Below, piece by piece: positions 7,465-16,127 of a stretch of 64,000 bases of DNA (position 1 is the stretch's first letter; every line of letters starts with the position of its first letter). The notes under the pieces were generated by a model. It worked only from the letters and a program-made list of their open reading frames with translations. It did no database searches and was not told where the DNA came from. A program made the position numbers and the translations under genes. This DNA is from Micromonospora sp. MA102 (GTDB lineage: Bacteria; Actinomycetota; Actinomycetes; Mycobacteriales; Micromonosporaceae). The stretch spans positions 248,001 to 312,000 of the forward strand of contig NZ_JAMWEG010000006.1 of NCBI RefSeq assembly GCF_025460765.1. The letters run 5' to 3'.

Positions 7465-8055
7465 TCACCGGGCCGGGGTCGGCGGCAGCGGCAGCGGCAG
7501 GCCCGGCAGCCCGTCGATGCTGGTCGCCACGTGATCCTTGCCGGCGAAGTACGCGCTCAGCGACGCGTCGTCCTCCCGGGCGAACCGCCGCCCGTGCAGG
7601 TCCCGGTCGGCCTCGTAGGTCATCAGCGGAACCGCGTAGCCGCAGGTGTCGCGGATCAGCTCGGCACGGACCACCACGATCGCCCGCAGGCCGTGCAGGC
7701 TCGGGTCGATGTCGGGGAAGTGGCCCGTCAGCTCCGGCCAGCGGGGATCGTCGCGGAACACCGGCTCGCCCCGCCCGTGCACCCGGACGATGTTCGGCGG
7801 GCCGGTGAAGGCGCACCACATCAGGGTGATGCGGCCGTTCTCCCGCAGGTGCGCGACGGTCTCGGCGTTGCTGCCGGCGAAGTCCAGGTACGCGACCGTC
7901 AGCTCGTCGAGCACCGCGAAGGAGCCGCGCAGACCCTTGGGGGAGAGGTTGATCGTGCCGTCGCCGGCCAGCGGAGCGGTGGCCGTGAAGAACATCGGCT
8001 GCGCCTCGATGAAGGTGCGCAGCCGCCCGTCGATACGTTCGTACGTCTTACCCAC
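7465..8055 (-). CDS. Pyridoxamine 5'-phosphate oxidase-fold flavin-binding protein
   Basis: A 196-residue cytoplasmic protein of the split-barrel FMN-binding fold. Visible hallmarks are the N-terminal FIEAQPMFFTATAPLAGDG, the strand INLSPKGLRGSFAVLD, ITLMWCAFTGPPNIVRVHGR and the late tryptophan-proline segment DDPRWPELTGHF. Such proteins bind FMN or F420 and reduce or oxidise small molecules; the substrate cannot be told from sequence. The chosen start is GTG 8055 (VGKTYERIDG); no strong ribosome site is visible, so a slightly different start is possible. Confidence 0.8.
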   Translation of the reverse strand: MGKTYERIDGRLRTFIEAQPMFFTATAPLAGDGTINLSPKGLRGSFAVLDELTVAYLDFAGSNAETVAHLRENGRITLMWCAFTGPPNIVRVHGRGEPVFRDDPRWPELTGHFPDIDPSLHGLRAIVVVRAELIRDTCGYAVPLMTYEADRDLHGRRFAREDDASLSAYFAGKDHVATSIDGLPGLPLPLPPTPAR

Positions 8056-8128
8056 GCCCTGATCATCCTCGCCGGAGGCCGCCCGGCGCTGACCGGTCCC
8101 CGCCCGTCCCAGCCCGTGGCCGGCGGCC

Positions 8129-9280
8129 TCAGCCGGAACGGGAGCCCAGCCGGGCCAGCGCGCTGGCCAGATCGCTGACCTGGTCGGCGAGCTGACCGGC
8201 CCGCCGCTGGGCGGCGTCGCGGTCGGTCTCGGCGGCGGCCACCCGTACGGTGAGCTCGGCCAGCCGGGCCTCGACGGCGGCCGCGGCCTGCCGCGCGGCC
8301 GCCAGGTCGCCGGCGAGGGCGTCGCGCTCGGCGGTCCGGGCCGCCACCTCCTCCCGGGCGGCCGTGGCGACCGCCACGGCCTCCGCCCGGCCGGCCTCGG
8401 CCCGGTCCCGGGCGGCCTGCGCCTCCGCGGCCTCCGTGCGGGCCTGCTCGGCCGCCTCCTGCCCGGCCCGCCGCGCCGCCTCGGCCTCCGTGCGGGCCCG
8501 GTCGGCCTCGGCGCGGGCCGCCTCGGCGTCGCCGCGGGCCCGGTCGGCCTCGGCGCGCAGCCGCTCGGCCCGGTCGAGGGCCTCACCCGCCGAGCGGGTG
8601 GCCCGCTCGGCGTCGGCCCGGGCGGCGTCCCGTTCGGCGGTCAGGTCGGCGACCAGCCGGCGCTCACCGTCGCGTTCGGACCGCACGGTGCGCAGCTCGT
8701 GGCGGGCGGCGTCGCGGTCCCGCTCGGCCTGCACCCGCAGCGCCTGCGCGGCGCCGGCCTCGCCGCGCGCCTCGTCCCGGGCCGCCTCGGCGTGCCGGGC
8801 CCGGTCGGCGGCCGCGGTCGACGCGGCCTCGGCGCGCTCGGCCCGCTCCCGGGCGGCGTCGCGGTCGGCCAGCGCCGCCTGCGCCTCCTGGCGGGCCCGC
8901 GCGGCGGCCGCGGCGGCGTCCTCGGCGTCCCGGCGGGCGTCGTCGCGTTCGGTGTGCGCCGCCGCCACCTGGGCGGCCGTCTCGGCGCGGACCTCGGCGA
9001 GCTGCCGCTCCACCCCGGCCGGGGACAGCTCGGCGTGCAGCGCCTCGGTGAGGGTCTCCACGATCTGGTCGAGCCGGTCCACCGCCTCCCAGGTGCGGGC
9101 CACCTGCCCCGGCAGGCCGGGGGCGGTGCGGTGGCGCATCCGGGAGTTGCGCGACGCCCGCTGGCAGGCGCCGTCGTTGTCCCGGCAGTACCGGAAGGGC
9201 CGGCCCGCGCCGACGCGCTGCGGCACGTCCCGTCCACAGTGGGCGCAGGGGCGGGTCTCGGGGGTGGTCTGGGCGTCCAT
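8129..9280 (-). CDS. Zinc-ribbon protein with a very long coiled coil
   Basis: A 383-residue protein of unknown function. Residues 1-50 hold a small cysteine cluster (CAHCGRDV, then GRPFRYCRDNDGACQRASR), probably a zinc-binding, DNA-contacting module. Residues about 65-375 are an almost unbroken Ala/Glu/Arg-rich heptad pattern with no proline in long stretches, predicting an extended coiled coil of more than 250 residues. The layout recalls KfrA-like or nucleoid-associated proteins with a small DNA-binding head and long coil, but the head is not a helix-turn-helix. It sits upstream of a flavin protein on the same strand with a 73-base gap. No function is assigned. Confidence 0.75.
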   Translation of the reverse strand: MDAQTTPETRPCAHCGRDVPQRVGAGRPFRYCRDNDGACQRASRNSRMRHRTAPGLPGQVARTWEAVDRLDQIVETLTEALHAELSPAGVERQLAEVRAETAAQVAAAHTERDDARRDAEDAAAAAARARQEAQAALADRDAARERAERAEAASTAAADRARHAEAARDEARGEAGAAQALRVQAERDRDAARHELRTVRSERDGERRLVADLTAERDAARADAERATRSAGEALDRAERLRAEADRARGDAEAARAEADRARTEAEAARRAGQEAAEQARTEAAEAQAARDRAEAGRAEAVAVATAAREEVAARTAERDALAGDLAAARQAAAAVEARLAELTVRVAAAETDRDAAQRRAGQLADQVSDLASALARLGSRSG

Positions 9281-9321
9281 CGGCGGCGAAGTCTAGTTGC
9301 CGGAGGTCACGACGGCGGCGC

Positions 9322-10674
9322 CTACCCGTCGCCGCCGGCGTCGGCGCGGGCCGCCCGGTCGAGGGTGTAGCGGCGTTGCAGCAGCACCGCGACGACCATG
9401 AGCGCGGCCGGCAGCAGGCCGAAGCCGTACCGGATCGCGGTGAGCGCGCCCGCCGACTGGGTGACCGCCTGCCCGGCGGCGGAGGCCACGAAGCCCCCGG
9501 CGGCCAGGCAGAGGGCGTAGGCGTAGGGGCCCAGCGCCGCGCCGGTGGCCTCGGTGGCGGTCCACACCCCGGTGTAGGTGCCGGCCCGGTCGGTGTCGGC
9601 GGCCCGGATCACGTCGGGCAGCATCGAGAAGGGCAGCAACTGCATCCCGGCGAACGCCACCCCGAGCACCGCCACCGCGCCGACCAGCACCGGCAGCCCG
9701 GCCGGCCGGCCGACGGCCAGCACCAGCGCGCCGACGGCGAAGGCCACCTGGCCGGCGAGCAGCGCCGACTGCTTGCCGACGCGCCGGGCCACCGCCAGCC
9801 AGGCCGGGGTGACCAGCAGCGCCGGGGCGACGAACGCGGCGACCAGCACGGTGGTCAGTTTCGGGCGGCCCAGCTCGTACTCGGCGTAGTAGGGCACCCC
9901 GGCGAGCACCAGGTGGGTGGTGGTCGACATGGCCAGGTATGCGCCGACCAGCCAACGGAACTGCCGGTCGCGCAGGCTCGCCGCCAGGGTCGCCCACCCG
10001 CCCGCCGGGTGCGGTGGCGAGGGCGCTGCGGCGGTGCGGCGCAGCCGGTCGATCCCGGCGACGCCGACCACCATGGCCGCGAGCATCCCCACCGCGAGCA
10101 GCGCCGCCATCCGCAGGTAGCCGGCGCGGGTGGCGGTGTCACCGCCGGCCAGCAGCGGCGCGAGCAGCCCGGAGACCAGGATGCCGAGGGTGAGGACCAC
10201 CATCCGGAAGGCCATCAGCCGGGTGCGCTCGTGGTAGCCGATCCGCAGGTCCGCCGGGGTGGCCAGGTAGGGCACCTGGTACGCGGCGAAGAGCAGGTTC
10301 CCGGCGACGAAGAACAGCGCCACCCAGGCCGCCGCCCGCGCGCCGCTCAGCTCGCCGGGCACCGCGAACAGCGCGGCGAAGGCCGGCGGCAGGGCGCAAC
10401 CGGCCAGCAGCAGGCGCCGTCGGTGGCCGCGCCGGGCCTGCTCGACGTCGCAGCGGTGCCCGATCCAGGGGTGCAGCAGCACGTCGGCGATCTTCGGCAG
10501 CAGCAGGGTCAGCCCCGCCAGCCACGGGGCGACGGCGAGGACGTCGGTGAGGAAGTACAGCAGCAGCAGCCCGGGGACGGTCACCCAGACGCCCATGCCG
10601 AGCGAGCCGGCGGCGAAGCCGGCCAGCGGGCCGCGCGGCAGGACGGCGGCCCGCCGTCGCTGGTCGAGCGTCAT
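9322..10674 (-). CDS. MFS transporter, sugar:cation symporter-like (GPH/MFS_2)
   Basis: A 450-residue transporter with about twelve hydrophobic segments. The opening LAGFAAGSLGMGVWVTVPGL, the loop LLLPKIADVLLHPWIGHRCD (compare the D-P-G-D type loop of the GPH family) and the second-half segment LPFSMLPDVIRAADTDRAG place it in the MFS_2 group. The ATG at 10674 is preceded by GAGGAGG. It is transcribed divergently from the TetR gene across a 71-base spacer that holds an 18-bp dyad, and the same dyad precedes the monooxygenase gene. It is probably the exporter or importer of that cluster's substrate and repressed by the TetR protein. Confidence 0.82.
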   Translation of the reverse strand: MTLDQRRRAAVLPRGPLAGFAAGSLGMGVWVTVPGLLLLYFLTDVLAVAPWLAGLTLLLPKIADVLLHPWIGHRCDVEQARRGHRRRLLLAGCALPPAFAALFAVPGELSGARAAAWVALFFVAGNLLFAAYQVPYLATPADLRIGYHERTRLMAFRMVVLTLGILVSGLLAPLLAGGDTATRAGYLRMAALLAVGMLAAMVVGVAGIDRLRRTAAAPSPPHPAGGWATLAASLRDRQFRWLVGAYLAMSTTTHLVLAGVPYYAEYELGRPKLTTVLVAAFVAPALLVTPAWLAVARRVGKQSALLAGQVAFAVGALVLAVGRPAGLPVLVGAVAVLGVAFAGMQLLPFSMLPDVIRAADTDRAGTYTGVWTATEATGAALGPYAYALCLAAGGFVASAAGQAVTQSAGALTAIRYGFGLLPAALMVVAVLLQRRYTLDRAARADAGGDG

Positions 10675-10705
10675 CGCCGCCTCCTCCTCGGGGCACGCCG
10701 ACCCC

Positions 10706-10725
10706 AATCCAACGGATGCTGGATT
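10706..10725. promoter_or_regulatory. TetR operator, site 1
   Basis: The imperfect dyad AATCCAACGGATGCTGGATT lies in the divergent MFS-TetR spacer. The inverse of the site before the monooxygenase gene agrees at 15 of the central 18 positions, giving ATCCAACGnnnGCTGGAT. Both sites flank genes of one cluster, so this is very probably the operator of the TetR protein encoded at 10746-11396. Confidence 0.7.
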
Positions 10726-10745
10726 GTAGGGGGAACAATGGCGGG

Positions 10746-11396
10746 ATGACCATGCCTCGCCGGCGACCGGGCCGGCCCCGCCGTGGCGACGAGCGCCCCA
10801 CCCGGGAGCTGGTGCTCGCCGCCGCCACCGCGCTCTTCGCCGAGCGGGGCTTCGACGCGGTCGGCCTGCGCGACGTGGCCGCCGCGGCGGGCGTCGACGT
10901 GGCCACCGTCGCCCACCACACCGGTACGAAGGCGGAGCTCTACGACGCCTGCTTCGCCCGGGTCTTCGCCGCCGAGCGGGAGGTCCTCGAGGTGGCCGGG
11001 CAGCGCGCCCGGGCGGCCCTGGCGGCCGGGCGCGCCGACGCGCTGCGGACGCTGCACGACCTGGTCGACGTGTTCGTCGACTTCCTGGAGGACCGGCCGG
11101 AGACGACCGCGCTGTGGCTGCGGCGCTGGCTGGAGCCGCACCGGCACGCCGACCTGGACCAGCGCTACGCGGCCCCGCTCTACACGCTGGTCGAGGAGTT
11201 GCTCGCCACGGCCGCCGAGGGCGGCGCCCTGGTCGAGCCGACCCCGCACGTGACCGTGCGCAGCCTGGTCTGGGCGGTGCACGGTCACGTGGTGGCCCTC
11301 GCCGCCGGCACCGGCTCCGGCGCCCGGGAGCGGCGCGAGTTCCGCGGCTTCGTGCACCGCTTCCTCGACGGGCTGTACCCGCCGGCCAGCCCTTGA
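10746..11396 (+). CDS. TetR family repressor of the MFS/monooxygenase cluster
   Basis: A 216-residue regulator. The N-terminal helix-turn-helix is LVLAAATALFAERGFDAVGL followed by RDVAAAAGVDVATVAHHTGT, matching TetR_N; the C-terminal ligand-binding half is all-helical (LVDVFVDFLEDRPETTALWL). The start is ATG 10746; the ATG two codons later (10752) is equally possible. It faces the MFS gene and precedes the monooxygenase gene by 54 bases. Two shared dyads (10706-10725, 11418-11440) suggest it represses both sides until an inducer binds. Confidence 0.88.
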   Translation: MTMPRRRPGRPRRGDERPTRELVLAAATALFAERGFDAVGLRDVAAAAGVDVATVAHHTGTKAELYDACFARVFAAEREVLEVAGQRARAALAAGRADALRTLHDLVDVFVDFLEDRPETTALWLRRWLEPHRHADLDQRYAAPLYTLVEELLATAAEGGALVEPTPHVTVRSLVWAVHGHVVALAAGTGSGARERREFRGFVHRFLDGLYPPASP

Positions 11397-11417
11397 CGGG
11401 TCGCCGCCCGCCGGGGA

Positions 11418-11440
11418 TTATCCAGCGGTCGTTGGATTAA
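11418..11440. promoter_or_regulatory. TetR operator, site 2
   Basis: An inverted repeat (TTATCCAGCGGTCGTTGGAT, 11418-11437, then TAA) lies directly before the ribosome site of the flavin monooxygenase gene. Its inverse matches operator site 1 at 15 of 18 central positions. It places the monooxygenase-SDR operon under the same TetR control as the transporter. Confidence 0.7.
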
Positions 11441-11450
11441 GGAGGCGGGC

Positions 11451-12764
11451 ATGGCGGCACCACCCCGGGTCGCGGTCATCGGCGCCGGCGCGGCCGGACT
11501 GGCCACCCTCAAGGCGCTCGCCGACGCCGGCGTGCCGGCGGTCGCGTTCGAGGCCACCGACACCGTCGGCGGCCTCTGGGTGTACGGGTCACCGGGCTCG
11601 CCCGCGTACCGGACGCTGCACCTGAACACCAGCAAGGGGCGCACCCAGTTCGCCGACCACCCGATGCCGGCGCACTGGCCCGACTACCCCGACCACAGCC
11701 GCATCGCCGGCTACCTCGCCGACTACGCCGACCGGTTCGGGCTGCGCGACGCCGTGCGGCAGCGGCACACCGTCGAGCGGGTCACCCGGGCCGCCGGCGG
11801 CGGCTGGACCGTGCACGCCACCGGACCCGACGGACCGGTCCGCCTCGACGTCGAGGCGGTGGTGGTGGCCAACGGGCACAACCGGGTACCGAAGTGGCCC
11901 GACCCCTACCCGGGCGGATGCACCGCGGAGCAGCTGCACAGCCACGACTACCGGGGCCCGGAGCAGCTGGCCGGCCGGCGGGTGCTGGTCGTCGGCGGCG
12001 GCAACTCCGCGATGGACATCGCCGTCGACGCCTCGTACGCCGCCGCGCGCACCCTGCTGTCGCTGCGCCGCGGGGTCTGGGTGGTGCCCAAGTACCTGCT
12101 CGGCCGCCCCTCCGACACCCTCAACGGGGCGCTCGCCCGCCGGCTGCCCTGGCGGCTGCGGCAGCGGATCAGCCAGACCATGCTCACGGCCACCGTCGGC
12201 CCACCCGCCCGGTACGGGCTGCCCGCCCCCGCCCACGGCTTCCTCCAGGACCACCCCACCCTCTCCGACGGGCTGCTGTCCCGGCTCACCCACGGCGACA
12301 TCCAGGCCCGTCCCGGGATCGCCCGGTTCGCCGGCGACCGGGTCGAGTTCACCGACGGCCGCGCCGACGAGGTGGACCTCGTGGTCTGGTGCACCGGCTA
12401 CCGGGTGGAGGTGCCCTTCCTCGACGCCGAGCTGCTCGGCGACGGCGCCGACCGGCTGCCGCTGTACCGTCACGTGTTCCACCTGGACGCCCCCGGGCTG
12501 GCCTTCGTCGGCCTCATGCAGTCCACCGGGGCGGCGTTCCCGCTGGTCGAGGCCCAGGCCCGGCTGGTCGCCGGCTGGCTCGCCGGCACCTGGACCCCGC
12601 CCGACCCGGCCCGGCAGGCCGCCGCCTCCCGGGCGGAGCTGCGCGCCGCCACCACCCGGTGGGGGCAGCGCCGGCCGCACATGCGGGTCGACTTCGATGC
12701 GTACCTGAACGAGCTGGAGCGGGAGCTGGCCGCCGGGCGCCGCCGGGCGGGGGTGCGGCGGTGA
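11451..12764 (+). CDS. Flavin-containing monooxygenase
   Basis: A 437-residue class B flavoprotein monooxygenase. An FAD-binding Rossmann motif lies at residues 7-20 (VAVIGAGAAGLATL). An FMO-type fingerprint variant is at about 155-170 (YPGGCTAEQLHSHDYRG). A second nucleotide-binding motif for NADPH is VLVVGGGNSAMDIA near residue 178, and VVWCTGY near residue 310 is the usual late motif. Such enzymes use NADPH and oxygen to oxygenate N, S or carbonyl groups. AAGGAGG precedes the ATG. The stop overlaps the SDR start by four bases, so the two are translationally coupled; an operator of the local TetR lies upstream. Confidence 0.88.
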   Translation: MAAPPRVAVIGAGAAGLATLKALADAGVPAVAFEATDTVGGLWVYGSPGSPAYRTLHLNTSKGRTQFADHPMPAHWPDYPDHSRIAGYLADYADRFGLRDAVRQRHTVERVTRAAGGGWTVHATGPDGPVRLDVEAVVVANGHNRVPKWPDPYPGGCTAEQLHSHDYRGPEQLAGRRVLVVGGGNSAMDIAVDASYAAARTLLSLRRGVWVVPKYLLGRPSDTLNGALARRLPWRLRQRISQTMLTATVGPPARYGLPAPAHGFLQDHPTLSDGLLSRLTHGDIQARPGIARFAGDRVEFTDGRADEVDLVVWCTGYRVEVPFLDAELLGDGADRLPLYRHVFHLDAPGLAFVGLMQSTGAAFPLVEAQARLVAGWLAGTWTPPDPARQAAASRAELRAATTRWGQRRPHMRVDFDAYLNELERELAAGRRRAGVRR

Positions 12765-13585
12765 GCGCGCTGGTTGGACGGCGGGTGCTGGTCACCGGCG
12801 CGCGGGGCACCTTCGGCCGGCACCTGTGTGCCGCGCTGAGCGCGGCCGGCGCCCGCGTCGTCGGGCTGGACCTGCACCCCGACGAGGACGGCGGGACGCC
12901 GGTGCTCGGCTGCGACCTGACCGACCCGGCCGCCGTGCCGGCCGCGGTGGCCGCCGCCGTGGACCGGCTCGGCGGCCTGGACCTGCTGGTCAACAACGCC
13001 GGCGTCGGCGGACCCGCCCCGGCCGAGCTGCCACCCGACGAGGTGGTCCGGCGGCAGCTGGAGGTCAACCTGCTCGCCGCCTGGCGCACCACGGCGGCGG
13101 CGCTGCCCGCCCTGGAGGCGACGCGCGGCCGGGTGGTCTTCGTGGCCAGCCGGATGGCCGTGCTGCCGCTGCCCCTCGCGGCCGCCTACGGGGTGAGCAA
13201 GCGGGCCGTCGTCGCGTACGCCGACGCGCTGCGCCACGAGGTCGGCACCCACGTCGGGGTCAGCGTGGTCTACCCGAGCATGGTCGCCTCACCGATCCAC
13301 GACAGCACCGCCGAGGCCGGGCTGTCGCTGAGCGGGGTGTCCCGGCTGGAACCCGTCGAGGGGGTCGTGGCCGCGATCCTGCGCGCCGCCACCGCCCGCC
13401 GGGCACCCCGGGACGTGGCCACCACGGCCCGGGGCCGGCTGGAGCTGGCCCTGGCCCGGCACGCGCCCGCGCTGGCCGACCGGCTGGTGCGACGTACCGT
13501 CGCCGGGCGGGTCGCCGCCGGAGACCTGGACGCCGCGCCCCTGGCCGCCGGCATGGTGCGGCGGCACCGGGAGGCCCGCCGGTAG
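12761..13585 (+). CDS. Short-chain dehydrogenase/reductase (classical SDR)
   Basis: A 274-residue NAD(P)-dependent oxidoreductase. The cofactor motif is a TGARGTFG variant of TGxxxGxG (residues 11-18), followed by NNAGVGG near residue 80 and the catalytic serine and tyrosine-lysine region VASRMAVLPLPLAAAYGVSK. It starts at GTG 12761 overlapping the monooxygenase stop (GTGA). It would act on the same substrate pathway as the monooxygenase, for instance oxidising the product alcohol. Its C-terminal 70 residues extend beyond the core fold. Confidence 0.87.
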   Translation: MSALVGRRVLVTGARGTFGRHLCAALSAAGARVVGLDLHPDEDGGTPVLGCDLTDPAAVPAAVAAAVDRLGGLDLLVNNAGVGGPAPAELPPDEVVRRQLEVNLLAAWRTTAAALPALEATRGRVVFVASRMAVLPLPLAAAYGVSKRAVVAYADALRHEVGTHVGVSVVYPSMVASPIHDSTAEAGLSLSGVSRLEPVEGVVAAILRAATARRAPRDVATTARGRLELALARHAPALADRLVRRTVAGRVAAGDLDAAPLAAGMVRRHREARR

Positions 13586-13594
13586 GGTGCCGCC

Positions 13595-14104
13595 ATGCCT
13601 GTCTCGCCCTACATCGCGCGGATGCGCCGGCACATCGGACACGACCTGCTCATGCTCTACGGGGTCAGCGCCGTGGTGACCGACGAGGCGGGGCGGGTGC
13701 TGCTGGCCCGGCGCGGCGACAACGGCCGCTGGTCGGTGCCGGCCGGCACCGTCGACCCCGGCGAGCAGCCCGCCGACGCGCTGGTCCGCGAGGTCCGCGA
13801 GGAGACCGGCATCGAGGTCGAGATCGAGCGGATCGGCGGGGTGGCCACCCACCCGGTCGTCTACCCCAACGGGGACGCCTGCGAATACCTCAACGTCTGG
13901 TTCCGCTGTCGGGCCGTCGGCGGCGTGCCCACCGCCGACGGCGACGAGTCCCTCGCGGTCGGCTGGTTCGCCCCCGCCGAGCTGCCCGAACTGGACGAAT
14001 GGTCCCGACTGCGGATCACCACGGCGCTGCGCGAGGACCCCCGACCCTGGTACGCCGCGCCCGGCGAGCACCACCCCGCCCTGCACCAGCCGGACAACCT
14101 CTGA
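13595..14104 (+). CDS. NUDIX hydrolase
   Basis: A 169-residue pyrophosphohydrolase. The Nudix box reads GTVDPGEQPADALVREVREE followed by TGI, matching G-x5-E-x7-REUxEExGU. Substrates of the family are nucleoside diphosphates linked to another moiety; a 40-residue N-terminal extension before the fold (MPVSPYIARMRRHIGHDLLM) is seen in related actinobacterial enzymes. A TAGGGT box lies 6 bases before the ATG, so translation is probably leaderless and independent of the SDR gene that ends 9 bases upstream. Confidence 0.9.
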   Translation: MPVSPYIARMRRHIGHDLLMLYGVSAVVTDEAGRVLLARRGDNGRWSVPAGTVDPGEQPADALVREVREETGIEVEIERIGGVATHPVVYPNGDACEYLNVWFRCRAVGGVPTADGDESLAVGWFAPAELPELDEWSRLRITTALREDPRPWYAAPGEHHPALHQPDNL

Positions 14105-14138
14105 CCCTCGCCACCCGCCGGCTCCGGCGGGGTGCCGG

Positions 14139-14789
14139 TCAGGGGGTGGCGACGGCGGCCCGCGAGCGGTCGGCGGCGATGCGCACCGCGAGGCCGGCCA
14201 GCACGCTGCCCATCACGTAGCGCTGGGCCCGCGCCCAGGCGGGCCGCCGGGTGAGGAACGCCGACACGGTGCCGGCGGTGAGCACGATCAGCCCGTTCAC
14301 CGTCAGCGCGATGCCGATCTGGGTCAGCCCCAGCAGCAGGCTCTGCACCGCCACGTGCCCGCGCGCCGGGTCGACGAACTGCGGCAGCAACGACACGTAG
14401 AGGATGGCGATCTTCGGGTTCAGCAGGTTGGTGACCAGGCCCATGGTGAACAGCCGTCGCGGACGGTCCGGTGGCAGCGGCGCCGGGGTGAACGCCGACC
14501 GCCCGCCCGGGCGCAGCGTCTTCCAGGCCAGCCACAGCAGGTACGCCGCGCCGGCCAGCTTCACGGCCGTGTACAGCGGCGGGACCAGCACGAAGACCGT
14601 CGCGATGCCGGCCACCGCGGCGGCCAGGTAGATCAGGAAGCCGACGGCCACACCAAGCAGCGACACCAGCCCGGCGCGCCGCCCCTGGGTGACCGAGCGG
14701 GACACCAGGTAGACCATGTTCGGGCCGGGCGTGAGCACCAGACCCAACGCCACCAGGGCGATTCCCACAAGCGCGCCGACCGTGACCAC
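14139..14789 (-). CDS. LysE/RhtB family amino-acid exporter
   Basis: A 216-residue membrane protein with five to six hydrophobic segments. The N-terminal VLTPGPNMVYLVSRSVTQGR is the family signature (TPGPN...). The second-half motif FTMGLVTNLLNPKIAILYVS is also diagnostic. It probably exports an amino acid or derivative driven by the proton gradient. It starts with GTG 14789 behind GGGGAGG. It converges with the NUDIX gene; a short hairpin at 14112-14134 may serve as terminator. Confidence 0.9.
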   Translation of the reverse strand: MVTVGALVGIALVALGLVLTPGPNMVYLVSRSVTQGRRAGLVSLLGVAVGFLIYLAAAVAGIATVFVLVPPLYTAVKLAGAAYLLWLAWKTLRPGGRSAFTPAPLPPDRPRRLFTMGLVTNLLNPKIAILYVSLLPQFVDPARGHVAVQSLLLGLTQIGIALTVNGLIVLTAGTVSAFLTRRPAWARAQRYVMGSVLAGLAVRIAADRSRAAVATP

Positions 14790-14890
14790 GCGACCTCCCC
14801 GCCGTCCGTCCTGCCCGGACCCTACGCCGGGGCCACGACGCCGGGCGGGCGGGCTCGCGGCGGGGCGGCGTGAGGGGCGACACTACCGGG

Positions 14891-15439
14891 ATGCCGATCG
14901 TGCTCCACGCCGCCGCCACCCCCTCCGCCCCCGGCCTGCTGCTGCGCCCGTGGCGCGACGACGACGCCGAGGCGCTGCTGGCCGCGTACCGGGACCCGGT
15001 GCTGCGCAACTGGACCTCGTACCCGGTGACCACCCGGGCGGAGGCCCGGGCGTTCCTGCGCCGCAGCCGGCAGGGCTGGGCGTCCGACCACCGGTTCAGC
15101 TTCGCCGTGCTGGAGACCACGGGCGAGGGGGAGCGGCTGGTGGCCAACGTGGTGCTCAAGGAGGTCACCCCCGGGCGCCCGGCCGCCGAGGTGGGTTACT
15201 GGACGGCCGCGCCGGCCCGGGGCCGCGGGGTCGCGCCACGTGCCCTGGAGGCGGTCACCGGCTGGGCGTTCGCCCGGTTCGCCGCGGCCGGCCTGACCCG
15301 CCTGGAACTGCTCCACCAGATCGACAACCCGGCCTCCTGCCGGGTGGCCGAGAAGAGCGGTTACGCCTTCGTGGAGGTGCTGCCGGCCCGGCCGCCATTC
15401 CCGCGCGACGGCCACCGGCACGTCCGCCTGCGGCCCTGA
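14891..15439 (+). CDS. GNAT N-acetyltransferase (RimJ/RimL-like)
   Basis: A 182-residue acetyl-CoA-dependent transferase. It opens with LLLRPWRDDDAEALLAAYRD, typical of RimJ/RimL-like enzymes. The acetyl-CoA-binding segment is YWTAAPARGRGVAPRALEAV, and the later LELLHQIDNPASCRVAEKSG is the usual N-x-A-S motif. The ATG at 14891 is preferred over an upstream start inside the spacer. Targets may be protein N-termini or small amines; neighbours give no hint. Confidence 0.88.
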   Translation: MPIVLHAAATPSAPGLLLRPWRDDDAEALLAAYRDPVLRNWTSYPVTTRAEARAFLRRSRQGWASDHRFSFAVLETTGEGERLVANVVLKEVTPGRPAAEVGYWTAAPARGRGVAPRALEAVTGWAFARFAAAGLTRLELLHQIDNPASCRVAEKSGYAFVEVLPARPPFPRDGHRHVRLRP

Positions 15440-15454
15440 CCCGCGGCCGCGCGT

Positions 15455-15883
15455 TCAGCGCTCGGCCGGCTCGGTGCCGGCCGCGCGGCCGGTGGGCTCC
15501 GGACCGAGCAGGCGCAGCAGCAGCCGGGGCTCGCCCGGCCAGGCGTCGAGCAGCACCTGCCGGGGGACCTGCCGGCCGGCGTACCGCAGCGCGAGCGCCA
15601 CCACCACGATGTCGTCGAGCGGGCCGATGACCGGCAGGAACTCCGGGATCAGGTCGATCGGGCTGGCCAGCCAGAGGCCGGCGAACACGACCGCGACCCG
15701 GGCCCGCCGTGGCACCCGGGGGTCGCGGCGCAGCCGGCGCACGGTGGTCAGGCAGTCCGGGATGAAGGCGGCCAGGTCGCGCAGGATCCCCGGCGGCAGC
15801 CGCCGGGCCAGCAGCACCAGCAGCGCCCAACTGGCCAGGAGGCAGGCCACCGCGACGCCGAGGCCGATGAGCCAGTCGCGCAC
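15455..15883 (-). CDS. YkvA/DUF1232 family membrane-associated protein
   Basis: A 142-residue protein with one N-terminal membrane segment (residues 4-27) and the DUF1232 motif VVFAGLWLASPIDLIPEFLP followed by VIGPLDDIVVVALALRY, the core of YkvA-like proteins. The family's function is unknown. The GTG start at 15883 is preceded by GGGAGGGA at correct spacing. It converges with the GNAT gene with 15 bases between stops. Confidence 0.85.
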   Translation of the reverse strand: MRDWLIGLGVAVACLLASWALLVLLARRLPPGILRDLAAFIPDCLTTVRRLRRDPRVPRRARVAVVFAGLWLASPIDLIPEFLPVIGPLDDIVVVALALRYAGRQVPRQVLLDAWPGEPRLLLRLLGPEPTGRAAGTEPAER

Positions 15884-16127
15884 GCCGGTGGTCCCTCCCT
15901 GCCGGGGGTACGGGTCGCCCGCCGACCCACCCCGGAATGTACGCCGCATCGCGCTCCGCCGGCAGCGCCGGATCACCTCGGAGTTTCCGCCCGGTTCCGC
16001 GCCGCGCTGTGGCCGGTGTCTCACCCGTACCCCGTCGGGGGCCGCCGGGGCGGGAACAGGCCGGTCGCGGCCGGCGCTGAACCGGGTCGGTGACCGGCGG
16101 ATACGGTGGGAACGGGAGGTGACGGCG

